This document shows, one piece after another, positions 1-6,614 of a stretch of 40,879 nucleotides of DNA. Every line of letters starts with the position of its first letter. The first letter of the stretch is position 1. A program made the translations under genes and the position numbers. The notes beneath the pieces were generated by a model, which ran no database searches, had not been told where the DNA came from, and was given only the letters and a program-made list of their open reading frames with translations. Source of the DNA: an uncultured Eubacteriales bacterium. Its GTDB lineage: Bacteria; Bacillota; Clostridia; Oscillospirales; Acutalibacteraceae. Location: the NCBI GenBank assembly GCA_934636435.1, contig CAKUAQ010000015.1, positions 1 through 40,879 on the forward strand, written 5' to 3'.

Positions 1-143
1 AACGTAGTGATGAAAGATTGGCTACCGTATGAGGAAACATACGGCGGCGATTACTTCGTCCTGACCAACGATATCTACATGAACGATGTGTCCAATTTTG
101 ACAACTGGGGACTGAAGGACAAGGCGCCGAAGAATCAGTGGAC
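1..143 (+). repeat. Near-identical block shared with 1710-1852 (copy 1)
   Basis: Positions 1-143 match 1710-1852 with a single difference (C at 78, T in the other copy), including silent positions. The two genes then diverge abruptly at 144. The true left end of this copy lies outside the window. Confidence 0.95.
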
Positions 144-1509
144 GAAAGCCATCGGGCGCAACGGCTATGCGCTGAGCGGTGGTGTACTGGATGGACAGGG
201 GCACACAATCTTTGGGATGTATCAGGTGACAGACGAGTTCGGCGGGCTGATCTCGGTCTGCAACGGCGGCACGGTCAAGAATCTGAACATGGATAAGTGT
301 ATGGTCTATGCGTCGGACGGCGGCATTTTGGGCGGCTTGTCCGATGAGGCTTCCTCCATTGTCAATTGTCGGATCTCCGGCAAGATGATCGGTTATAACA
401 CACCGGGCGACCACCGTTTCAGTGTCGGCGGGATCGTGGGAGACTTTGACGGCGGGCTGATCGAGAATTGCGTTTTTTCCGGCACGGTGACGGCGGAGCG
501 TGAGGGCTGCGGCGGCATCGCCGGGCGTAGCGGTCGCGGCGGCAATGCACCGCTGTTTGTGTCCACGATCCGGGGCTGCATCAACTACGGGACCGTCAGC
601 TCCACGAACGATGCCGTGGGCGGCATTATTGGGCTGGCTTCGGTCTGCTCCAACAGTACGCGTATTGAGAACTGTCTCAATGCGGGAGATATTTCCGGGC
701 GTGCCTATGTAGGCGGACTGGTCGGCTCGGGCGGAGACTGCCCGGTGGGCAAGGAGGGGCTGTTCAGCTATGAGGTCAAAGAGGGACGCGCGCCGGTCAC
801 GGAGATAAAAAATAGCCTGTCCGTCGGTAAAGTGACGGCAAAAACAGACAAGACGGCCGGCGGTCTGGTCGGATGGTCGGTCAAGACTATTACAAAGGTT
901 ACGAACAGTTACTACGATACCGACCGTTTTTCCGGATCGGTGGCGGGGAAGAACGAGGCCGGTCTTTCCGGCGGCGGTCTGCCCACGGCAAAGCTGAGCG
1001 GAAAAGGCGCCGTATCGACGATGAAACTGGACGGCGGCGTCTGGCAGGATGTGGACGGGTATTATCCGGTCATCAAGGCATTACACGCCAAAGGCTGGAC
1101 GGTGATCGGCAAGCTGGGCGGAAACGATGGCTCGAGCGGTTCCGGCGGTGCCACACCGGGGACGCCGAATGCTTCCGGCAGCCATACGCCGGGGACGCCG
1201 AACGGTTCCGGCAACACCTCCGCGGGCACGCCCGGTAATTCGACTGTCGGCGGCAATGATTCGGTGACTACGCCGGATGCCTCCGGCGAGGGGGACGGAC
1301 AAATTGTCCCTCCAGATGCAAGCGGTACGGATATTGTTGACACAGAGGTCAATAGCACCGCTGCCGATGGTTCGGATACAGACACCCGGCACGGCGGTCT
1401 CACCTGGCTGTGGATCGTTCCGGGGGTCGCGGCGCTGGGCGCAGGCGGCGTGTGTATATATCTTTTTGTAATCCGTAAAAAGCAACAACAAAAGGGGGAG
1501 ATTCAATGA
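1..1509 (+). CDS. GLUG-type repeat surface protein, membrane-anchored (5' end outside window)
   Basis: The reading frame is open from base 1, so the protein begins upstream; 502 residues are visible. The body is a run of degenerate repeats of the type VGGIVG...IENC.N.G.V, typical of GLUG-motif proteins, which are predicted to fold as an extracellular right-handed beta-helix. It is followed by a Gly/Ser/Thr/Pro-rich spacer (about residues 375-465), then one hydrophobic segment (LTWLWIVPGVAALGAGG) and a short RKK tail, a C-terminal membrane anchor. There is no LPXTG sorting motif. Its stop overlaps the start of the next gene by 4 bp (ATGA). That neighbour is a paralogue, so the two form a tandem duplicate. 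A role in adhesion or glycan binding is inferred; no catalytic motif was seen. Confidence 0.85.
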   Translation, partial: NVVMKDWLPYEETYGGDYFVLTNDIYMNDVSNFDNWGLKDKAPKNQWTKAIGRNGYALSGGVLDGQGHTIFGMYQVTDEFGGLISVCNGGTVKNLNMDKCMVYASDGGILGGLSDEASSIVNCRISGKMIGYNTPGDHRFSVGGIVGDFDGGLIENCVFSGTVTAEREGCGGIAGRSGRGGNAPLFVSTIRGCINYGTVSSTNDAVGGIIGLASVCSNSTRIENCLNAGDISGRAYVGGLVGSGGDCPVGKEGLFSYEVKEGRAPVTEIKNSLSVGKVTAKTDKTAGGLVGWSVKTITKVTNSYYDTDRFSGSVAGKNEAGLSGGGLPTAKLSGKGAVSTMKLDGGVWQDVDGYYPVIKALHAKGWTVIGKLGGNDGSSGSGGATPGTPNASGSHTPGTPNGSGNTSAGTPGNSTVGGNDSVTTPDASGEGDGQIVPPDASGTDIVDTEVNSTAADGSDTDTRHGGLTWLWIVPGVAALGAGGVCIYLFVIRKKQQQKGEIQ

Positions 1510-3194
1510 AGCGGTTTTTATCCATTTTGGCCGTGATCTGTCTGGTGTGTTCCTTTGCTGCGCTGTTTTCGGTTTCGACGGCGGCAGCAAAGCCGGAGAT
1601 CTGGGACGGCAAGCGGGCGACGAAGTTTGCCGGCGGCAGCGGCACGCCGGAGGACCCGTGGCAGATCAGCAACGGCAAAGAGTTGGCCTATATGCAGTAT
1701 TTGTTCTGCAACGTAGTGATGAAAGATTGGCTACCGTATGAGGAAACATACGGCGGCGATTACTTCGTCCTGACCAACGATATCTATATGAACGATGTGT
1801 CCAATTTTGACAACTGGGGACTGAAGGACAAGGCGCCGAAGAATCAGTGGACCAAATCTATCGGACGTAATGGATATGCTCTGGGAAGCGGTACATTTGA
1901 CGGAAAGGGGCATACGATCTATGGCCTCTATCAGGTGTTCACGGATGATCTCGGCGGCGGCTTTATCACTGCGACCGGTCAAAAGGCTGTTGTGAAAAAT
2001 GTGAATCTGGATAAGTGCCTGATGTATCTCACCGGTCGGTCCGGTATGCTGGGCGGCTTCGACGGGGGCGCTACGGTCAGCAACTGCCATGTGAACGGCA
2101 AGATCGTGTGCTATCAGAAGGGCGGCCGGTCGGTCGGCGGTATCTGTGGCGAGCTGACCAGAGGCGCGATTCTGGAGAATTGCACCTTCCGCGGTAGCAT
2201 CGAGGGCGAGGCACGGCTGGTGGGCGGTATCGTCGGCTCCATCGGCGCGGGCGGTTCTGTGGAGGATGCCAACATCAACAGCTATGTGCGGAATTGCATC
2301 AACTATGCCACCATCAATATGAACAGCACCGAGGTGGGCGGTATCTGCGGCACGCTGGGCAACGCCCGGTGCTACGGCACGATCGAGAACTGCCTGAATG
2401 TGGGCAGCGTGAAAGGCAAGTCGGCTGTCGGCGGACTGGTGGGGGTAATCGGCATCAGCCTGAACCCCGAAGCGCAAAATGACGGACGCAAGCCGGAAAC
2501 GAAGATTCAGAACTGCGTGAATGTCGGCAAGGTGACGGCGGAGGAAGGCGCCGGTGCGCTGATCGGTTCGACCGCCAAGCCGGAGGATACCAAGCAGACG
2601 GTGAAGAATTGTTATGCCGACGGTAGCGTGTGCAGCGTGCCGGAGGTTGGCAACGATACCTATGGGCTGATGAAGACCGGTGAACTGAAAAAGCGCACTT
2701 CGTCCCAGATGAGTGGCAAGGGCGCCGTGGCGGCGATGCAGCTGGACAGTGGCCTCTGGCAGGATGTGGACGGCTATTATCCGGTCATCAAAGCCATCCA
2801 CGCGGCGGGACGCACCATCATCGGTAAGATCGGCGCCGATACGCCGAATAACTCCGGCAGCGGTAATACCTCAGACAAGCCGAATAACTCCGGCAACAAG
2901 ACACCGGGTAAGCCGAACAGCTCCGGTGGGACATCCGGTGACGCTTCTGTGACCGATCCCGAGAATTCCGACGGGGATAGCGATTTGGATATTCCGCCCG
3001 ATACGAGTGGAGTGGACGATAATCTCCCGGGCAATGACAGCTCCCTTTCCGGCGATGTTGAGCCGGCGGGCCGGGGCGGCAGCTTTGTGTGGCTGTGGAT
3101 CGTTCTGGGCGTCGCGGTGTTGGGCGCTGGCGGCGTATGCGTGTGGTATTTTGTGATTCGTAAAAAGAATATGGACGAGGTGATCGACAAATGA
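1506..3194 (+). CDS. GLUG-type repeat surface protein, signal peptide plus C-terminal membrane anchor
   Basis: This is a complete 562-residue paralogue of the upstream gene. Residues 1-28 form a signal peptide (MKRFLSILAVICLVCSFAALF, then an Ala-rich cleavage region before KPEIWDG). A GLUG-like repeat region follows (about 85-420) with repeated NC.N.G.V and VGGLVG elements, then a Ser/Asn/Gly/Pro linker, a hydrophobic anchor (WLWIVLGVAVLGAGG) and an RKK tail. The start ATG overlaps the previous stop by 4 bp, and its own stop overlaps the solute-binding protein start by 4 bp, so the three genes are translationally coupled. This implies surface display next to the solute-binding protein. Glycan binding is inference. 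Confidence 0.88.
   Translation: MKRFLSILAVICLVCSFAALFSVSTAAAKPEIWDGKRATKFAGGSGTPEDPWQISNGKELAYMQYLFCNVVMKDWLPYEETYGGDYFVLTNDIYMNDVSNFDNWGLKDKAPKNQWTKSIGRNGYALGSGTFDGKGHTIYGLYQVFTDDLGGGFITATGQKAVVKNVNLDKCLMYLTGRSGMLGGFDGGATVSNCHVNGKIVCYQKGGRSVGGICGELTRGAILENCTFRGSIEGEARLVGGIVGSIGAGGSVEDANINSYVRNCINYATINMNSTEVGGICGTLGNARCYGTIENCLNVGSVKGKSAVGGLVGVIGISLNPEAQNDGRKPETKIQNCVNVGKVTAEEGAGALIGSTAKPEDTKQTVKNCYADGSVCSVPEVGNDTYGLMKTGELKKRTSSQMSGKGAVAAMQLDSGLWQDVDGYYPVIKAIHAAGRTIIGKIGADTPNNSGSGNTSDKPNNSGNKTPGKPNSSGGTSGDASVTDPENSDGDSDLDIPPDTSGVDDNLPGNDSSLSGDVEPAGRGGSFVWLWIVLGVAVLGAGGVCVWYFVIRKKNMDEVIDK
1710..1852 (+). repeat. Near-identical block shared with 1-143 (copy 2)
   Basis: This is the second copy of the 143-bp block. 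It encodes the start of the mature domain, beginning at NVVMKDWLPYEETYGGDY. Only one base differs from copy 1, whereas the flanking sequence of the two genes differs widely. Confidence 0.95.
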
Positions 3195-4609
3195 GAAAAT
3201 GCAGAACGCTATTCTCCCTTGCGTTGGTTGTTGCGGTTATTCTGACCCTGTTCGGCTGCTCTTCCGGTTCGCCCAATTCGCAGGATGGCGCCGGTAATTC
3301 AAAGTGGAAGGGACAGAATATCGAGGTCGCCACATGGCTTGATCTGGATTTTACGGAGGATGAGGATCAGAATAAGGACAGCCATTATTACCGCGCACTG
3401 ATCCATCATGCGCTGGATGAATTCTGCAAGGCGAACGGCTGCACCTGGTCGCAGCTGGTCACGCGCGATACCTCGGTGCTCGCCTCCGCCGTTGCGGCGA
3501 AGGAATCTCCGACGCTCTATTTCGGGTATATGCAATATCCCTCCATCGCGGCGCAAAACATTCTCCAGCCCATCAGCAGCTATCACGATCAGATCGCTAA
3601 GAAATACGGCGATCAGTGGATCGACCTGAGCGAGTATCAGGGAGAGTATTATTCGGTGTATCTGCCCTGGAACGAGTATTACATGGTGGCGTATGATCGC
3701 GATTTCTTCGAGGAGCAAGGCATCAAGACGCCCCGCACCTATTTTGAAGAGGGCAATTGGAACTTTGACACCTTTGAGCAGGTGGCCAAGGAAGTCAGCC
3801 GGGATACAAACGGCGACGGCAAAAAGGATACTCTCGGTTTTGCGTCGTATCAGTTCTCCCGTCTGTTCATGAATTCGATCAAGCGCGAGGCAAACGGCAA
3901 GCTGTCCATCGTGCTCGATACCCCGCGCAACCGCGCGGCGGCGCAGATCATGAACGATCTCTACACCGCCGGAGCGCTGGCGATCGGCAATACGGACTCC
4001 TCTGAGGGCAAGAATGTCGTGATGAATTACAAGGTTGTGGACATCTACGATCTGCAGGGCGGCAATGCCATGGGCATGAACGTCATGAATAAGAATAAGC
4101 ACTGGCTGGAGATGGTGCCGCTGCCGAAGTGGAAGGCAGACGATACGGAGTATACGCAGGAGCTGAACTTCTATCAGCTTGGTGTGTTCAGCGGCGCCGA
4201 TCTGGAGCTGGGCATGGCGGTGATGGACTATATTCTGGAGGCCGGTGTAGTCTGTGAGATGAAGATGAACAGCGGCTATGAGTTTGACTATCCCGGTCTG
4301 CGCGGCACGACCGAGGAGAGCAAGGCGTATCTGGAGTATTTGGCGCAGCGCAATGAGCGAGACAAGAAAAATGCCACGGCAAACCCCTATTATGACGCCG
4401 AGTATCTGGCTTCTCTGCGCGAGTATATGCAGGGGCAGAAAAAGCGGATCAGTTACAGCTATCCCGTTCCCGGCCTGACAAACGATTTCACGGCGAATGC
4501 GAATGAGTACAGCTGTATGTGGGAGCTGCCCCCGGCCACGTCGATCGCCACGGTGCAGGCGAAGCTGGAATTACTTGCAAAGCAGTATAACGAGCAGTAC
4601 GCTCAGTGA
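3191..4609 (+). CDS. Extracellular solute-binding lipoprotein (sugar ABC-type, family 1-like)
   Basis: This is a 472-residue protein with a lipoprotein signal: charged MRKCR, a hydrophobic core, and lipobox TLFGC with the lipidated Cys at residue 23. The remainder fits carbohydrate-binding family 1 solute-binding proteins in length and pattern (NWNFDTFEQVAKEV, and a DTNGDGKKDTLGF loop that resembles a calcium-binding loop and is common in this family). It would capture oligosaccharides at the outer face of the membrane for an ABC importer. No permease or ATPase gene lies in the window, so its partners must be upstream of base 1 or elsewhere. The start overlaps the upstream stop by 4 bp. A strong hairpin follows the stop. 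Confidence 0.88.
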   Translation: MRKCRTLFSLALVVAVILTLFGCSSGSPNSQDGAGNSKWKGQNIEVATWLDLDFTEDEDQNKDSHYYRALIHHALDEFCKANGCTWSQLVTRDTSVLASAVAAKESPTLYFGYMQYPSIAAQNILQPISSYHDQIAKKYGDQWIDLSEYQGEYYSVYLPWNEYYMVAYDRDFFEEQGIKTPRTYFEEGNWNFDTFEQVAKEVSRDTNGDGKKDTLGFASYQFSRLFMNSIKREANGKLSIVLDTPRNRAAAQIMNDLYTAGALAIGNTDSSEGKNVVMNYKVVDIYDLQGGNAMGMNVMNKNKHWLEMVPLPKWKADDTEYTQELNFYQLGVFSGADLELGMAVMDYILEAGVVCEMKMNSGYEFDYPGLRGTTEESKAYLEYLAQRNERDKKNATANPYYDAEYLASLREYMQGQKKRISYSYPVPGLTNDFTANANEYSCMWELPPATSIATVQAKLELLAKQYNEQYAQ

Positions 4610-4616
4610 TATTTTG

Positions 4617-4641
4617 GAGCCCCGTCGCTTTGACGGGGCTC
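4617..4641 (+). terminator. Strong 3' hairpin after the solute-binding protein gene
   Basis: A perfect 10-bp stem (GAGCCCCGTC / GACGGGGCTC) with a 5-nt loop starts 8 bp after the stop codon. The expected T-tract is missing on either strand (TAAACATAA follows). It may be a weak terminator or a 3' stabilising hairpin that favours the binding-protein part of the mRNA; the sequence cannot decide between these. Confidence 0.7.
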
Positions 4642-4672
4642 TAAACATAACCGACAATAAGGAGTGGTTCCA

Positions 4673-5437
4673 TTGAAATTGGTCAAGGATATCCCCTATG
4701 GCGAGCGGAAACGCTGTCTGCTGGATCTATATCTCCCGGATGGAGCACAGGAGTTCCCTGTTTTTCTGTATTTTCATGGCGGCGGGCTTGTGGGGGGAGA
4801 TAAAGCGGATGCCCCCTTTGCCGAGGCGCTGGTCAAAAAGGGGGTCGGTGTTGTGTCGGCATCGTACAGTCTGTATCCGCACGCCGTTTTCCCGGAATTC
4901 ATCCGGGATGCGGCGGTCGCGGCGGCCTGGTCGAAAAATCACCTTTCTTCCCATGGAGTGGGGAACAAGCTGTTCATCGGTGGCAGCTCCGCCGGAGGGT
5001 ATTTAGCGCAGATGCTGTGCTTTGATAAAAAATACCTGGGGATACACGGGATCGACGCCGATGCAATATCCGGCTATTTCTTTGATGCAGGGCAGCCGAC
5101 CGTGCATTTCAATGTGCTTAAAGAGCGTGGAACGGATCCCAAACGGGTGGTGGTGGACGAGGCGGCACCGCTGTTTTTTGTCGATAGCACCCGGGACTAT
5201 GCGCCGATGGAATTTGTGGTGAGTGACCACGATATGAAAAACCGCCCGGAACAAATGCAGCTTATGCTCTCCACCATAGCCTGCTGCGGACATGATATGA
5301 GCAGGGTGTTTTTCCGCTGTGTCGAGAATAGCGGGCATTGTTCGTATGTGGGGGAATTTGATCAAAACGGCGATTCGATTTTTGCCGACATGGTGTCCAC
5401 TTTTATTGAACGGTGCTGTGAACAGAAGAATAGGTAG
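4673..5437 (+). CDS. Alpha/beta-hydrolase esterase (acetyl-esterase/BD-FAE-like)
   Basis: The start chosen is TTG 4673: AAGGAG at 4659-4664 lies 8 nt upstream, while the in-frame GTG at 4664 overlaps that site. The 254-residue product has the oxyanion motif HGGG (35-38), the nucleophile elbow GSSAGG with Ser106, and a C-terminal His in NSGHCSY. It has no signal peptide, so it is cytosolic. The family removes acetyl or feruloyl groups from short glycans. It stands between the solute-binding unit and the main operon promoter. A removal role on imported acylated oligosaccharides is inferred; the natural substrate cannot be told from sequence. Confidence 0.85.
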   Translation: MKLVKDIPYGERKRCLLDLYLPDGAQEFPVFLYFHGGGLVGGDKADAPFAEALVKKGVGVVSASYSLYPHAVFPEFIRDAAVAAAWSKNHLSSHGVGNKLFIGGSSAGGYLAQMLCFDKKYLGIHGIDADAISGYFFDAGQPTVHFNVLKERGTDPKRVVVDEAAPLFFVDSTRDYAPMEFVVSDHDMKNRPEQMQLMLSTIACCGHDMSRVFFRCVENSGHCSYVGEFDQNGDSIFADMVSTFIERCCEQKNR

Positions 5438-5479
5438 AGGAACGCCATAGTTGTCCCCGAAAAGGATCGTGGAGATAAA

Positions 5480-5505
5480 ATGTCATGATTTCAAAAGGAT
5501 GTCAT
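5480..5505 (+). promoter_or_regulatory. Operator 1: two ATGTCAT direct repeats 19 bp apart
   Basis: ATGTCAT occurs at 5480-5486 and 5499-5505 with TCAAAAG between them. The same arrangement recurs at 25026-25051: over 31 aligned bases only a few differ. It sits 33 nt upstream of a TATAAT box, exactly as in the second copy. Direct repeats about two helical turns apart upstream of a poor -35 resemble AraC-family activator sites; the regulator itself is not encoded in the window. Confidence 0.8.
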
Positions 5506-5515
5506 TATATTACAA

Positions 5516-5544
5516 TCGTAAAAATTGCATAAGCCAGTTATAAT
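5516..5544 (+). promoter_or_regulatory. Promoter of the main operon (TATAAT at 5539-5544, weak -35)
   Basis: GTTATAAT ends at 5544. The -35 position 17 bp upstream (5516-5521) does not resemble TTGACA, which fits an activator-dependent promoter with operator 1 just upstream. The predicted start near 5551 would give a leader of about 28 nt to the ATG at 5579. Confidence 0.7.
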
Positions 5545-5578
5545 AAAGGCACAAACAAAAAATGGAGGTCGTTTTCTG

Positions 5579-6613
5579 ATGGCAACGAAAATGGCAATGG
5601 CCGATCTGCAGTTCACCGACCATGAAGGTTCGGATACGCAAAAGGTAGCCGTGCTGGAGGAACCGCACCGTATGACCCTACGCGATGCCAGAATTCCGCT
5701 GCCGGCGGCGGACGAGGTGCGCATCAAGATCAAATGGGTGGGGATCTGTGGCTCCGATCTGGAGGCATACCGCGGTACGCGCTCGCCGGAGTTTGTGTCG
5801 ACGCCGGCAAGGCTGGGACATGAGGTATCCGGTACGATTGACATGGTGGGCGCACAGGTCATCGGATTAAAGGTCGGTGACAAGGTGACGTGCCGCTATG
5901 TTTGGGGGGCTTATGCCGAATACATAGTATGCAAGCCGTTCAATGTCAAGGTGCTGCCGCCGGATTTTCCGATGTTGGAGATCAGTCCGATCGAGGTGCT
6001 TCCGGGGATCATCCATGCCGCCGAACTGGGCAAGATTGATCAAACGAAAAACGTGCTGATCATGGGGCAGGGGGTAAGCGGGTTGATTATGACGCAGGTC
6101 GTGGCGCAGTTCAGCCCGAAGAATCTGGTGTGCACCGATCTGGACCCGGCAAAACTGGAGCTTGCCCGCAAATACGGCGCGACCCACACGTATCTTCTCG
6201 GCAGCAAGGATGAGCCGACGATGGATCAGGCACGGGCGGATTTTCCGGATGGGTTCGACGTGGTGATCCCTTGTCTGCTTGAGGGAGACGGCGTGGTGGA
6301 TGCAATCGAGTGTGCGGCTATGTGCGCGCGGATCGTGCTGTATGGCTGCATTGGTGTTTGCCGTAAGCCAATCGACTTTTTCCGTGCACACCGCAAACGA
6401 TTGGAATTCTATCTGACCGAGCCGCGGCGGGACATTGATATGCGCCGCTATTTCCAGGAGGGGATCCAGATGGTCATGGATGGACTGGTGAACACGTCGG
6501 AGATGATTACGGATATCTTCCCGCTGGAGGAAATACAGCAGGCCTTCGATCTGCGCAATGCTTCGCCCGCCGGGCATATCCATGTGGTGATCGACTGCGA
6601 AAGGAGATCGTGA
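5579..6613 (+). CDS. Zinc-type medium-chain dehydrogenase/reductase (sugar or polyol dehydrogenase-like)
   Basis: The start is ATG 5579, with GGAGGT 9 nt upstream; upstream in-frame starts would lie inside the promoter. The 344-residue product has the catalytic-zinc motifs GICGSD and GHE and a Rossmann GxGxxG (GQGVSG) followed by an acidic strand end (CTDLD), so an NAD(H)-dependent oxidation of a polyol, sugar or threonine-like substrate is expected. The four-cysteine structural-zinc loop usual in the family is absent in the stretch after GHE. It is the first gene of the operon, ending 1 bp before the GH2 start. A role in oxidising a released sugar is inferred. Confidence 0.85.
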   Translation: MATKMAMADLQFTDHEGSDTQKVAVLEEPHRMTLRDARIPLPAADEVRIKIKWVGICGSDLEAYRGTRSPEFVSTPARLGHEVSGTIDMVGAQVIGLKVGDKVTCRYVWGAYAEYIVCKPFNVKVLPPDFPMLEISPIEVLPGIIHAAELGKIDQTKNVLIMGQGVSGLIMTQVVAQFSPKNLVCTDLDPAKLELARKYGATHTYLLGSKDEPTMDQARADFPDGFDVVIPCLLEGDGVVDAIECAAMCARIVLYGCIGVCRKPIDFFRAHRKRLEFYLTEPRRDIDMRRYFQEGIQMVMDGLVNTSEMITDIFPLEEIQQAFDLRNASPAGHIHVVIDCERRS

Positions 6614-6614
6614 G

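Noticed and set aside
4664..4666. GTG as esterase start
   Set aside because: It overlaps the AAGGAG site, whereas TTG at 4673 has ideal spacing.
5525..5530. TTGCAT as -35 box of the main promoter
   Set aside because: It lies only 8 bp from TATAAT, which is too close; the true -35 position is poor.
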